64,000 bases of DNA from Pseudomonas sp. MM211 (GTDB lineage Bacteria; Pseudomonadota; Gammaproteobacteria; Pseudomonadales; Pseudomonadaceae). The stretch covers positions 1,612,001 through 1,676,000 of the forward strand of contig NZ_CP081942.1 of NCBI RefSeq assembly GCF_020386635.1. Reading direction: 5' to 3'. A model generated the notes under the pieces. It saw only the letters and a program-made list of their open reading frames with translations. It did not search any database and was not told where the DNA came from. This document shows, piece by piece, positions 32,583 to 42,900 of the stretch. Each line of letters starts with the position of its first letter. Positions within the stretch are counted from its first letter, which is position 1. A program made the position numbers and the translations under genes.

Positions 32583-32834
32583 TCAGGCGCGCTTTTTGGT
32601 GACGGAAGGATTGGGCGCGGCGCGGTTGATCTTCTCTGCACTGAGTCGGCGCTGGCCTTCTCCGTCGACCCAGCCTGCTTCCCAGGCGGCAGCGGGGACG
32701 CTGTCATCGAAGGGCTGCGTCTGTGACGAGTGGCCTGCCAGACCAGCCATGTAGCCTTGTTGGTAAGCCTTGGTAAGGCTCTCCAGGCTCCAGTGCTGAT
32801 CTTTTTCGCGGTGGGTCATGAGAGGGGTTCGCAT
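32583..32834 (-). CDS. Ribosome modulation factor-like protein
   Basis: 83-residue small protein. ATG 32834 is chosen; ATG 32816 and the longer open frame to 32906 are alternatives without better ribosome-binding sites. The central segment AYQQGYMAGLAGHSSQTQPF followed by AAAWEAGWVDGEGQRR has the spacing of Rmf (a GYxAGLxG motif, then a W..GW.DG motif). Rmf dimerises 70S ribosomes in stationary phase. This protein has an N-terminal extension and a Lys/Arg-rich tail (VTKKRA) not seen in the 55-70 residue canonical Rmf, so it is a paralogue or a diverged relative. It is monocistronic. Confidence 0.65.
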   Translation of the reverse strand: MRTPLMTHREKDQHWSLESLTKAYQQGYMAGLAGHSSQTQPFDDSVPAAAWEAGWVDGEGQRRLSAEKINRAAPNPSVTKKRA

Positions 32835-32951
32835 TGAGTGCCTACACACAATGCTAGCCAAATCCATCCGATAGAAACGGGCCGCTGGTCTCGGATTTAT
32901 GACCATTGGTTTTTTTTGTGACGTAGTCGGCGTGAGCAGTCGAGTTATTGC

Positions 32952-34532
32952 TCAGACCGCCAACGCCAGAATGCTGGCCTGATAGGCCGCGGCGAAGCTG
33001 TCGAAGTCACCATCCTCATGCACCTCCAGGTCAGCCTGCTCCTGCAGGGAACGCTGTGCAGCCTGCTCGAATTCGGCCTGTTGCTCGGCACTCAGCGGTT
33101 GCCCGCGGAAATGCTCGGCATGGCGCTTGCTCTGGCGCAGGGAGAAGGCCGAAAAGCTCTCACCCTTCTGCAGTTCTGCCAGCACCTGAGCCGATGGCGT
33201 CAGGCTGGCGTCATCGATTTTCGCACGCTGTGCCTGCAGGGCGCTGGCATGGGCTTCGCCACCCTGGCTGCTGTCGAGCAACCGGGTGATCGCTTCAATA
33301 CCGTCGAGCAGCTCATGAGCCCAGCTCTGCAGCACTACCGGCCCGCCCTGGCGATGCAGGTGCAAGCCGGGGCGACGACCTTCCTTGACCACTTTGAGGA
33401 AGTTGTCGGAACAGCTGCCGCACTCGCCATTGCTCAACTGCGGGCTGTCCTGCAGTGCGCAGAACAGCAGGAAGGCGTCGAGGAATCGCGATTCGGCAAG
33501 GTCGATGCCCATTGGCAGGAACGGGTTGATGTCCAGGCAGCGGGCTTCCACGTACTGTACGCCACGGGCCACCAACGCCTGGATCGGCCGCTCACCGCTG
33601 TAGGTCACGCGCTTCGGGCGGATGTTGGAGTAGTACTCGTTTTCGATCTGCAGAATGTTGGTGTTGAGCTGCAGCCAATCGCCGTCCTTCTTGGTGCCGA
33701 TGTTGACGTAGGGCGGGTAGGGCGTGCCGACTGCCTGGCGCAGGCTGTCGGTGTAGCTGGTCAGGTCGTTGTAGCAGGGCGTCAGCCCGGCCTGGGCTTC
33801 GCTCTGGTAACCCAGGTCGCTCATGCGCAGGCTGGTGGCGTAGGGCAGATACAGGGTGTCGGCGTCGAGCTCCTGCAGCTGGTGGGCGCGGCCGCGCATG
33901 AAGTTCTTGTCCAGTGCCGGGGACGCACCGAACAGGTACATCAGCAGCCAGCTGTAGCGGCGGAAGTTACGGATCAGCGCAATGTAGCGCGACGACTGAT
34001 AGTCGCGTGCGCTGCGCGTGTCGCCCTCGGCCTGCTGCAGTACGGCCCACAGCTGCTCCGGTAGGGAGAAGTTGTAGTGAATGCCGGCGATGCACTGCAT
34101 GGTCTTGCCGTAACGCAGCGCCAGGCCTTTGCGGTAAACGTACTTGAGCTGGCCGATATGGGAGTGGCCATAGCGGGCGATCGGAATGGTCTCTTCGTCC
34201 GGCAACGGGCCGGGCATCGACGGGCTCCACAGATACTCGCCGTCGAGCTTGCTGTAGACGAAGCGGTGGATGCGATCGAGTTCGTCCAGCGTGTCGCTCG
34301 GATCGACTGCGGTCGAGGTGATGAACTCGAGCAGCGACTCGGAGTAATCCGTGGTGATCTGCGCGTTGGTGAGCGCCGCGCCGAGGGCGACCGGATGCCC
34401 GCTCAGCGCCAGCTCGCCTTCGCCATCGACGCGCAGGCACTCGCGTTCGATGCCATGCAGGCACTGGGAAAGCAGGGAAAGATTGGCGTGCTCACCGAGC
34501 AGTGCCAGACGGCGGGAGAACAGGTCGCTCAA
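32952..34532 (-). CDS. gshA: Glutamate-cysteine ligase
   Basis: ATP-dependent ligase for the first step of glutathione synthesis. The 526 residues match the gammaproteobacterial GshA family: the N-terminal RGIEREC-like segment [20 protein letters not shown] near 28-47, [15 protein letters not shown] near 58-72, the nucleotide region [20 protein letters not shown] near 138-157, and [20 protein letters not shown] followed by [11 protein letters not shown]. It reads away from a 214-bp spacer that must hold its promoter. The neighbouring tex and thioesterase genes are on the same strand but separated by that spacer. Confidence 0.95.
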   Translation of the reverse strand: MSDLFSRRLALLGEHANLSLLSQCLHGIERECLRVDGEGELALSGHPVALGAALTNAQITTDYSESLLEFITSTAVDPSDTLDELDRIHRFVYSKLDGEYLWSPSMPGPLPDEETIPIARYGHSHIGQLKYVYRKGLALRYGKTMQCIAGIHYNFSLPEQLWAVLQQAEGDTRSARDYQSSRYIALIRNFRRYSWLLMYLFGASPALDKNFMRGRAHQLQELDADTLYLPYATSLRMSDLGYQSEAQAGLTPCYNDLTSYTDSLRQAVGTPYPPYVNIGTKKDGDWLQLNTNILQIENEYYSNIRPKRVTYSGERPIQALVARGVQYVEARCLDINPFLPMGIDLAESRFLDAFLLFCALQDSPQLSNGECGSCSDNFLKVVKEGRRPGLHLHRQGGPVVLQSWAHELLDGIEAITRLLDSSQGGEAHASALQAQRAKIDDASLTPSAQVLAELQKGESFSAFSLRQSKRHAEHFRGQPLSAEQQAEFEQAAQRSLQEQADLEVHEDGDFDSFAAAYQASILALAV

Positions 34533-34746
34533 GATTGCATTCCTTCACGCAGCGGTCGCCCCAATATGGGGGTGGATTCTGCACTCTACAAGGGGGCGGA
34601 TTGCTGACGTTGGTCGTCTGGCGAAAAGAGCGCGCATTCTACCGCTGCAAGGCGCTCTGGCGAAGAGCTGCAGTCGAGTTGAGCACGCTTGCTGTGGGCG
34701 TCGTAACCAGCCGGCCCCACGGGCTTGGTAGGCCGCAGAGCCACCA

Positions 34747-35136
34747 TTAGAGGCAGGCGAAGGTGGCCTGCGCCTTGGCGACCAGTTTGTCGTGCTGATG
34801 CACTTCGGCCTCGATCACTTGGGTGCGACGCCCGGCGTGTACCACCCAGGCGCGGCAGCTCAGTTCACCCTCGGTAACCCCGCGAATGTAGTTGACCTTG
34901 CACTCCAGGGTGACGCTGCTCGGCTCGCCGTCACTGAGGCTGTGGCTGGCCTGGCCCATGGCGCTGTCGATCAGCGAGAATAGCGCACCGCCGTGCAGCT
35001 TGCCGTGCAGGTTGCGCAGGCCATCGTGCATGCTCAGCTTGATCACTGCTTCGCCGGCTTCGGCTTTGACGATCTTCAAGCCAAGCAGGCGCCCGAAGGC
35101 GCTGCTTTTGCCGATCTCTTCTACAGGCTCGCTCAT
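34747..35136 (-). CDS. PaaI-family hotdog thioesterase
   Basis: 129-residue single hotdog domain of the PaaI/YbgC-like acyl-CoA thioesterase class. Visible features are FGRLLGLKIVKAEAGEAVIK at the start, NLHGKLHGGALFSLIDSAMG near 43-62 carrying the helix with the catalytic-type HGG, and a beta region with VTLECKVNYIRGV and IEAEVHQHDKLVAKAQATF. The reaction is hydrolysis of an acyl-CoA; the substrate is unknown. It starts three bases after the tex stop, so the pair is an operon. Confidence 0.88.
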   Translation of the reverse strand: MSEPVEEIGKSSAFGRLLGLKIVKAEAGEAVIKLSMHDGLRNLHGKLHGGALFSLIDSAMGQASHSLSDGEPSSVTLECKVNYIRGVTEGELSCRAWVVHAGRRTQVIEAEVHQHDKLVAKAQATFACL

Positions 35137-35139
35137 GGC

Positions 35140-37467
35140 TTACTTCCTCAACTGCTTGGCGTTGGCGAATAGCGAGGCCATTGCGGCGTTGGCTGGGGCC
35201 GGTTTTTCCTGCCCTGAGTGACGCTCCGCGCGCGGCGTTTGGCCACCTTTGCCGCCTCCCTGACGGGCACCGCCGCGCGGCCCTTCCACCTTCTCGCCGG
35301 GTGTATCACCCATGCGCATCGACAGGGCGATGCGGTTGCGTGGGATGTCCACTTCCATGACCTTGACCTTGACCACGTCACCGGCCTTGACCGCCTCGTG
35401 CGGGTCTTTGATGAACTTCTCGGACAGCGCCGAAATATGTACAAGGCCGTCCTGGTGGACGCCGATATCGACGAAGGCGCCGAAGTTGGTCACGTTGGTC
35501 ACCACGCCCTCGAGGATCATGCCCAGCTCGAGATCCTTGAGGGTTTCCACGCCTTCCTGGAACTCGGCGGTCTTGAACTCGGGACGCGGGTCGCGGCCGG
35601 GTTTTTCCAGCTCGCTGAGGATATCGCCGACCGTCACCAGACCGAACGTCTCGTCGGTGAATTTCTTCGCATCCAGGCGCTTGAGAAACCCTCCATCGCC
35701 AATCAGCGAGCGGATGTCGCGGCCGGTGTCGACGGCAATGCGTTGCACCAGCGGGTAGGTTTCCGGGTGCACTGCCGAGGCGTCCAGCGGGTTGTCGCCG
35801 TTCATTACGCGCAGGAAGCCGGCGGCCTGTTCGAAGGTTTTGTCACCGAGGCGCGGGACTTTCTTCAGCGCGTCGCGGGTCTTGAACGCGCCGTGGGCAT
35901 CGCGGTGAGAAACGATGTTCTGCGCCAGCGTGGCATTGAGGCCGGAGATGCGCGCGAGCAGGGCGCTGGAGGCAGTGTTCACGTCCACGCCAACGGCGTT
36001 CACGCAGTCCTCGACCACGGCGTCCAGGCTGCGCGCCAGTTTCAACTGGGAAACGTCGTGCTGGTATTGGCCCACGCCAATGGATTTCGGGTCGATCTTC
36101 ACCAGCTCGGCCAGCGGATCCTGCAGGCGACGGGCGATGGACACGGCGCCACGCAGGGACACGTCGAGATCCGGGAATTCCTTCGCGGCCAGTTCCGAAG
36201 CCGAATACACCGAAGCGCCGGCTTCGCTGACCATGATCTTGGTCATCTTCAGGCCTGGGTATTTCTTGATCAGTTCGATGGCCAGTTTGTCGGTCTCGCG
36301 GCTGGCGGTGCCGTTGCCGATGGCGATCAGATCGACGCCATGCTTGGCGCACAGTTTGGCCAGCACGTTGAGGGTGCCGTCCCAGTCGTTGCGCGGCACG
36401 TGGGGGTAGACGGTCGCGGTATCCAGTACCTTGCCGGTGGCGTCGACCACGGCAACCTTGCAGCCGGTGCGCAGGCCCGGGTCGAGGCCCAAGGTTGCGC
36501 GCGGGCCGGCCGGTGCGGCCAGCAGCAGGTCATGCAGGTTACGGGCGAAAACACTGATGGCTTCGTGCTCGGCGCCTTCTCGTAGCTCGCCCAGCAGGTC
36601 GGTTTCCAGGTGGGTGTAGAGTTTGACCTTCCAGGTCCAGCGCACCACTTCGCCCAGCCATTTGTCGGCGGCACGGCCCTGGTTGGAGATGCCAAAGCGC
36701 TCGGCGATCATGCCCTCGCAGGGGTGCAAGGTGCCGGGTAATTCGTCGCCGACCTTGAGGCTGGCGCTGAGGATGCCTTCATTGCGGCCGCGGAAAATGG
36801 CCAGCGCGCGGTGCGAGGGTGCGCTCTTGAGTTTCTCGTCATGCTCGAAGTAGTCGCGGAACTTGGCACCTTCCGCCTCCTTGCCGGCAACAACGCGAGC
36901 GCTGAGGGTGGCGTTGTCCTTGAGGAAGCCGCGCAGGTTGCTGAGCAGGCTGGCGTCTTCGGCAAAGCGTTCCATGAGAATGTACTTGGCGCCTTCGAGC
37001 ACAGCTTTGGTGTCGGCGAAGCCCTTCTCCGCATCGATGAAGCGCACTGCCTCGGTTTCCGGGGTCAGGTTCTGGTCATTGAATAGCGCATCGGCCAACT
37101 CGCCAAGGCCCGCTTCCAGGGCGATCTGGCCCTTGGTGCGGCGCTTCTGCTTGTAGGGCAGATAAAGGTCTTCGAGGCGGGTCTTGGTATCGGCGAGATT
37201 GATTTCGCGGGTCAGCTCCGGGGTCAGCTTGCCCTGTTCCTCGATGCTGGCGAGGATGCTGGCGCGGCGATCGTCGAGTTCGCGCAGGTAGCGCAGTCGC
37301 TCTTCCAGATTACGCAGCTGGGTATCGTCGAGGCTGCCGGTGACTTCCTTGCGGTAGCGTGCGATGAACGGCACGGTGGAACCTTCGTCGAGCAGTTCGA
37401 CAGCGGCGGCGACTTGTTGCGGGCGTACGCCCAGTTCTTCGGCGATACGATTATTGATGCTGAGCAT
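35140..37467 (-). CDS. tex: Tex RNA-binding transcription accessory protein
   Basis: 775-residue cytosolic protein, first gene of the tex-thioesterase unit. The N-terminal domain (about 1-320) is followed by the YqgF/RNase H-like fold (about 325-455: [21 protein letters not shown] and [17 protein letters not shown]). Helix-hairpin-helix motifs lie at about 490-560 ([20 protein letters not shown]) and a C-terminal S1 RNA-binding domain at about 650-725 ([20 protein letters not shown], then [12 protein letters not shown]). The tail after 725 is Gly/Arg-rich. Tex binds nucleic acids and is needed for toxin and stress gene expression in some bacteria. A 266-bp spacer separates it from divergent ompR. 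Confidence 0.95.
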   Translation of the reverse strand: MLSINNRIAEELGVRPQQVAAAVELLDEGSTVPFIARYRKEVTGSLDDTQLRNLEERLRYLRELDDRRASILASIEEQGKLTPELTREINLADTKTRLEDLYLPYKQKRRTKGQIALEAGLGELADALFNDQNLTPETEAVRFIDAEKGFADTKAVLEGAKYILMERFAEDASLLSNLRGFLKDNATLSARVVAGKEAEGAKFRDYFEHDEKLKSAPSHRALAIFRGRNEGILSASLKVGDELPGTLHPCEGMIAERFGISNQGRAADKWLGEVVRWTWKVKLYTHLETDLLGELREGAEHEAISVFARNLHDLLLAAPAGPRATLGLDPGLRTGCKVAVVDATGKVLDTATVYPHVPRNDWDGTLNVLAKLCAKHGVDLIAIGNGTASRETDKLAIELIKKYPGLKMTKIMVSEAGASVYSASELAAKEFPDLDVSLRGAVSIARRLQDPLAELVKIDPKSIGVGQYQHDVSQLKLARSLDAVVEDCVNAVGVDVNTASSALLARISGLNATLAQNIVSHRDAHGAFKTRDALKKVPRLGDKTFEQAAGFLRVMNGDNPLDASAVHPETYPLVQRIAVDTGRDIRSLIGDGGFLKRLDAKKFTDETFGLVTVGDILSELEKPGRDPRPEFKTAEFQEGVETLKDLELGMILEGVVTNVTNFGAFVDIGVHQDGLVHISALSEKFIKDPHEAVKAGDVVKVKVMEVDIPRNRIALSMRMGDTPGEKVEGPRGGARQGGGKGGQTPRAERHSGQEKPAPANAAMASLFANAKQLRK

Positions 37468-37733
37468 AAGAAAGAAGAATCCACCCTGAAACTACGAGAA
37501 CCGGCCTCGCTCATGATTGGCCGGACGATAAAGCGGCGCATTATAGCCACGCAAAGATGCGCTCATGCCACCTGCCGTAAGTTGCAGTCAGACCGTTAAA
37601 GAGGGCGAAGTGCGCCAAGAGCAGCGAAAAATCTGCTAACAATGGACAATACGTGGTCTATACGGCCTCTGAGCCATAATGCCGCGTTGAAGTCGGGCGC
37701 GTCGCGTCGCGGATTCTCGATCAAGGAGCCACT

Positions 37734-38471
37734 ATGAGCAGCACTGCAGCACAACCGGTCGAAGGTGAGAAAATCCTGATTGTCGATGACGATGCCCGTC
37801 TGCGGCGTCTGCTCGAGCGTTTTTTCGACGAGCAAGGTTATCGCGTACGTGCGGTAGAAAACGTCGAACAGATGGATCGTCTGCTGTCGCGCGAACTGTT
37901 CAATCTGGTGGTACTCGACCTGATGCTACCCGGCGAAGATGGCCTGAGTGCCTGCCGTCGCCTACGCGCCTCGAACAATCAGGTTCCGATCATCATGCTC
38001 ACTGCCAAGGGCGACGAGAGCAGCCGTATCCAGGGCCTGGAGCTGGGCGCAGATGATTATCTGGCCAAGCCGTTCAACCCGCGTGAATTGTTGGCGCGAA
38101 TCAAGGCTGTACTGCGTCGCCAGGCACCGGTGGTGCCGGGTGCGCCAGGCGCCGAGGATGAGAGCGTTACCTTTGGCGATTACGAGTTGTCCCTGGCAAC
38201 CCGCGAGCTGAAAAAGGGTGAAGAAGTGCACATGCTCACCACCGGTGAGTTCGCCGTGCTCAAGGCGTTGGTACAACACGCCCGCGAGCCGCTGACCCGC
38301 GACAAGCTGATGAACCTGGCTCGTGGTCGCGAGTGGGATGCGCTGGAGCGCTCCATCGACGTGCAGATTTCCCGTCTACGTCGGTTGATTGAGCCGGATC
38401 CTTCCAAGCCGCGCTACATCCAGACCGTCTGGGGCGTGGGCTACGTGTTTGTGCCGGACGGCAACAAGTAA
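37734..38471 (+). CDS. ompR: OmpR-family response regulator (AmgR-type)
   Basis: 245-residue DNA-binding regulator. The receiver domain (about 13-125) has ILIVDDDARLRRLLERFF, the phospho-acceptor Asp in LVVLDLMLPGEDG (about 63), Thr in IIMLTAKGDE and Lys in YLAKPFNPREL. The winged-helix domain (about 150-240) has SVTFGDYELSLATRELKKG, VQISRLRRLIEPDPSKPRY and TVWGVGYVFVPDG. It is followed by envZ, so it is the OmpR/EnvZ pair, called AmgRS in P. aeruginosa, where it controls the envelope-stress response to aminoglycosides. Confidence 0.95.
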   Translation: MSSTAAQPVEGEKILIVDDDARLRRLLERFFDEQGYRVRAVENVEQMDRLLSRELFNLVVLDLMLPGEDGLSACRRLRASNNQVPIIMLTAKGDESSRIQGLELGADDYLAKPFNPRELLARIKAVLRRQAPVVPGAPGAEDESVTFGDYELSLATRELKKGEEVHMLTTGEFAVLKALVQHAREPLTRDKLMNLARGREWDALERSIDVQISRLRRLIEPDPSKPRYIQTVWGVGYVFVPDGNK

Positions 38472-38517
38472 CTTCCTCTATGTAGGTCGGGCTGTGCGCT
38501 GCGTTGCCCAACACCCT

Positions 38518-38545
38518 GCCGAGCCTGCTGTCTGCCAGGCTCGGC
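38518..38545 (+). other. Hairpin between ompR and envZ
   Basis: GCCGAGCCTG pairs with the CAGGCTCGGC arm (ten bases), around a seven- to eight-base loop. It sits 47-74 bases after the ompR stop, before the envZ start. It may lower envZ expression relative to ompR. A GTAGGTCGGGC-type sequence just upstream resembles parts of Pseudomonas REP repeats. Confidence 0.45.
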
Positions 38546-38587
38546 GCCGCCTTAGCCCAACCTGCCGATGGATTGCGCCGTTACCTT

Positions 38588-39901
38588 ATGAAAGCCCCGC
38601 TGTGGTTCCCGCAAAGCTTCTTCTCGCGCACCCTCTGGTTGGTGCTGATCGTCGTGCTGTTTTCCAAAGCGCTGACCCTGGTTTATCTGATGATGAACGA
38701 GGATGTGCTGGTCGACCGTCAGTACAGCCACGGTGCAGCGTTGACGCTGCGCGCTTACTGGGCAGCTGACCCGGAGGATCGGGCCAACATTGCCGAGGCC
38801 GCCGGCCTCAAGCGGGTGCCGCGTACCGAGGTGCCGGCCAGCGAGGAGCACTGGCCCTACAGCGAAATCTTCCAGCGGCAGATGCAGTCCGAACTCGGGC
38901 CGGATACCGAAACCCGGGTGCGCGCCAAGAGCCCGCCGGCCTTATGGGTGCATGCACCGACCCTGGGCAATGACTGGCTGCGGGTGCCGCTCTATCCCCA
39001 TCCACTGCGCGGCCAGCGTATCTGGAGCGTGTTGGGCTGGTTCCTCGGTATCGGTCTGCTATCCACCGCTGCCGCCTGGATTTTCGTCCGCCAGCTCAGC
39101 GCGCCGCTCAAGCGCCTGGTATTCGCCGCCCGCCAGTTCGGCCAGGGGCGCAGCGTGCGGCTGCCGGTCAGTGACACGCCGAGCGAAATGGCTGAGGTGT
39201 ATCGCGCCTTCAACCAGATGGCCGAGGATGTCGAACAGGCGGGTCGCGAGCGCGAGCTGATGCTGGCCGGTGTTTCCCATGACCTGCGTACGCCGTTAAC
39301 GCGTCTGCGCCTGTCGTTGGAGTTTCTCGATCACGACTCCGAGCTGACTGACGACATGGTGCGCGATATCGAGGATATGGACGCCATCCTCGATCAGTTC
39401 CTGGCATTCATCCGCGATGGGCGTGACGAGCCGGTGGAAGAGTTGAATCTGCCCGAGCTGATCCGCGAAGTGGTCGCGCCCTACAACCAGAAACAGGAGC
39501 AGGTGAGTCTATTTCTGGAGTCGGTACCGGCATTCCCGCTGCGCCGCGTGTCGATCAAGCGGTTGATCGTCAACCTGATCGAAAACGCCCTGCGCTATGG
39601 TGGCAGTGCCGTGGAAATCGTTCTCTCTGTGGCCGATGACCACAGTGCACCCTACGTTGTGCTCAGTGTGCTGGATCGCGGTACTGGTATCGATCCGAGC
39701 GAGCTTGGCAACATCGTCAACCCGTTCATTCGCGGTGACCGTGCGCGCGGTGGACAGGGCGCAGGACTTGGTCTGGCGATCGTCAAACGCATCGCTTCGC
39801 TGCATGGTGGCAGTGTCGAGTTGCGTAATCGTACGGGTGGTGGTCTGGAGGCGCGTATCTGCTTACCGTTAGGATTGGTGTTGCCGCGCGACGCGGCGTG
39901 A
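38588..39901 (+). CDS. envZ: EnvZ-type sensor histidine kinase (AmgS-type)
   Basis: Membrane sensor kinase paired with OmpR. ATG 38588 gives MKAPLWFPQSFFSRTLWLVL, the family start; the frame to TTG 38504 is not used. The 437 residues have membrane segments at about 14-34 and 152-175, a periplasmic loop of about 115 residues, HAMP (about 175-228), a dimerisation domain with the phosphorylated His in LAGVSHDLRTPLTRLRLSLE (near 240) and an HATPase domain with NLIENALRYGG, LDRGTGIDPSEL, GGQGAGLGLAIVKRI. The periplasmic loop is charged, as in AmgS. Confidence 0.95.
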   Translation: MKAPLWFPQSFFSRTLWLVLIVVLFSKALTLVYLMMNEDVLVDRQYSHGAALTLRAYWAADPEDRANIAEAAGLKRVPRTEVPASEEHWPYSEIFQRQMQSELGPDTETRVRAKSPPALWVHAPTLGNDWLRVPLYPHPLRGQRIWSVLGWFLGIGLLSTAAAWIFVRQLSAPLKRLVFAARQFGQGRSVRLPVSDTPSEMAEVYRAFNQMAEDVEQAGRERELMLAGVSHDLRTPLTRLRLSLEFLDHDSELTDDMVRDIEDMDAILDQFLAFIRDGRDEPVEELNLPELIREVVAPYNQKQEQVSLFLESVPAFPLRRVSIKRLIVNLIENALRYGGSAVEIVLSVADDHSAPYVVLSVLDRGTGIDPSELGNIVNPFIRGDRARGGQGAGLGLAIVKRIASLHGGSVELRNRTGGGLEARICLPLGLVLPRDAA

Positions 39902-39989
39902 TTATGGGCTAGGCTTTATTCGAGGCATGCAGCTGCCCAGCCCGTGCTGGCTGATTTATGCTGTGCTGGCGTATCGATATGAGGTCTGC

Positions 39990-42900
39990 ATGCCCCCCAC
40001 TTCCGAGCGCCTGCCGTTCTGGACATGGTGGTTGCCACTTCCGGCGTTCCATCTGGCCACTTTGCTTTCTTTGACCACCCAGTTCGAGGGTGGTATGGCG
40101 ATTCTTTACCTGCCTTTTGCTCTGGGGTTGGTACTGACGCTCTGGTGGGGCCCGCGCGTGTTGCTGGGGCTCTACCTCAATGCAATGCTTTGCGCGCCAC
40201 TGTGGGGGCTCGACTGGCGCTGGGCGCCGGTGCATGCACTGCCGGAGACCTTGGGCGTCACGTTCTGTTATCTGCTGTTGCGCTGGCGGCCATTCGATGC
40301 GGCGTTACCGGATATCAGTCATTTGCTGCGCTTCATCCTGCTGGGCGTATTGCTGCCAGCGGCGCTGACCTGCTTGGTATTGTTGGGTACATTATTACTG
40401 TTGGGCAGCCTGTCCGCCTATGAGGCGCCGCAGGTGGCACTCACGCTGTGGTTGGCCGACAGCCTGACTGCCCTGGTGATCTCCACTGCGCTGCTGACCT
40501 ACTTAAGTCCTTGGCTGCGGCGGCGCGGTTGGCTGATGAACGTCGAGAACATTGCTGCACCTCTGCAGCAGGTGCCCGAGGTGTTGCGTTCGCTGCCGTC
40601 CAGGTCTCTGTTGTTGATTCTGCTGGTGTGTTTGCCAGTGCTTCTGGAGTTTCTGCCGCTGGCCCTGAAACTGCCGTTGATTGGTCTGCTCATGCTGAGC
40701 CTGGCGTTGGTTTGGGGGTTTGCCGGCGCTCTGTGTGGTGCGGCGATGAGCGTGCTGAGTATCCTCGTGTTGCCCTGGTTTCATGGCGTGGCCGCCAGTG
40801 CCAGCTGGATCGAGCCGCAGCGGCTGGAGTTGCACTTCAGCATCCTGCTTTTCACGCTGGCGGCCATGTTGGTCGGGCGTAGCCTCAGTGATCTGCGCCT
40901 GGCGCTCGTCCGCAGCGCAGCGATGCAGCAACAGCTGGCGTTGGCCAACCTAGCGCTTGACGCCAGCCCGCTCGGGGTAGTGATCGCCGATGCCAGGCGC
41001 GAAGATTTGCCGCTGATCTACTGCAACCCGTCGTTCGAACGTATTACCGGTCGTGATGTGCAAGGCAGTCTGGGGCTGAGCCTGCGCCGGTTGCTGCGCG
41101 ATGACCGGCGACATGAAGACATGCGGGTGCTGGAAACGGCTATCCGCCGTGGCACTCCGGGTAATGCGGTGCTGCACCTGCAACGCAAGGGCGGTCAACC
41201 GTTCTGGAGTGAGGTGATTCTGGCGCCGATGCATGATGAGTCGGGGCTCAGTCATTTCATCGTCATGCAGCAGGATGTCAGTGCGCGCGAGCAACTGGCT
41301 CAAGAGGTGGCTCGTCAGCGCGAGGAGTTGCTCCAGCAGAGCCACCTGTTCAGCCAGACAGAAGACCTAGCCAATATCGGCGGTTGGGTGCTCAACATGC
41401 ACGATATGAGCATGTACTGGAGTGCTGGCTGCTTCACGATCTATGAGTTGGATCCGCGAAAGGCAGCGCTTACCTTCGACGAATCGGTGGGCCGGTTCGA
41501 TGCCACCGGGCAGGCGTTGGTTTATCGAACCCTGCAGGAGATGATCGAGGGCGGTGAGCGTTTCGACCTCGAAGTACGAGTGACCACCTTTCTTGGCAAG
41601 ACACGCTGGATTCGCCTGCGTGGTGCCGCTGAGCGCGATGGTACGCAATTGGTTCGTCTGTATGGTGCCGTTCAGGACATCACTGCGCGGCGCCGTACCG
41701 AGCAGCAGTTGCGCGAGCGCGATGATCGCCTGCGGCTGTTCTTCGAAGCACCTCTGATCGGCATGGCGTTGATCACGCCTACGTTTGGCTGGGAAGAGGT
41801 CAACCTCAAGCTGTGCAGCATTCTCGGGCGCAGCCGTGAGCAGTTATTGGACTGCAACTGGGAAAGTATCAGCGTCGCTGACGATCTCGAGGTCGAACAA
41901 TGGCTGCTCGATGATGTGCTGCAAGGCAGCCGGGAAGGCTTCGAGCGCGACCGGCGTTTCGTTCGACCTGACGGCAGCGAAGTGCAAACGCGGCTCAACT
42001 TGCGCGCCGTACGGCGTGGCAACGGCGGCATCAGTGGTGGCATCAGTATGTTCCTGCTGTTGGTCGAGGACATCAGCGCACGCTTCGAGGCTGAAGCGCG
42101 TTATCGCACCATTGTCGAACATGCCCCTGAGGCCATCCTGCTGTACACCGAGGATGGCGGGATGGTCGATTTCAACGAGAACGCTCTGCGCATGTTCGCC
42201 TGTCGCCGTGAAGATCTGCTCAGTCGTCGGCCCTTCGAATTGAGCCCCGTACGACAGCCCAATGGAGCGCTCTCTGCTCAGGCCGGAAAGGTCTATGTCG
42301 AGGCGGCGTTGCAGGGCGCTGCACCCGTATTCGAGTGGACGCACCGCGACAGCAGTGGGCGGCGTTTCCCCTGTGAAGTAAGCCTGGTACGGCTGCCTGG
42401 TGAGCCGGCGCTGATCCGCTGCAGCATCTCCGATATCTCCGAGCGTCAGCGCTACCAGCGGGAAATCGAACGCCTGGCTTACAGCGATGAACTGACGGGG
42501 TTGCCCAACCGCCGGCTGCTGCTCGATCGACTGCAGCACGCCATGGATCGTGAAATGCGTGAGGGCAGCCTGGGCGCCTTGCTGTTCATCGATCTCGACC
42601 ATTTCAAGACCGTTAACGACAGCCTCGGTCACTTGGTGGGCGACAGCTTGTTGCGTGAGGTCACGGTACGTCTGGCGAGCCAGTTGCGGGCTGAAGACAC
42701 TTTGGCGCGAATGGGCGGCGATGAGTTCGTCGTGCTGCTCGAAGCCCTGGACGCCAATCCGCAGCTAGCTGGTGAACAGGCCGCGCTGATCGCAGAAAAA
42801 CTACTCAAGAGTCTGGAAGGATCGTGTCTGATCGACGGCCATGAATTGTCGGTCAGCGCCAGTATCGGCATCGCCCTGCACCCCTTTGGCGCTCAGAACG

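Noticed and set aside
38504..38587. TTG-initiated extension of envZ
   Set aside because: The family begins at the ATG at 38588; the extension consists of hairpin sequence.
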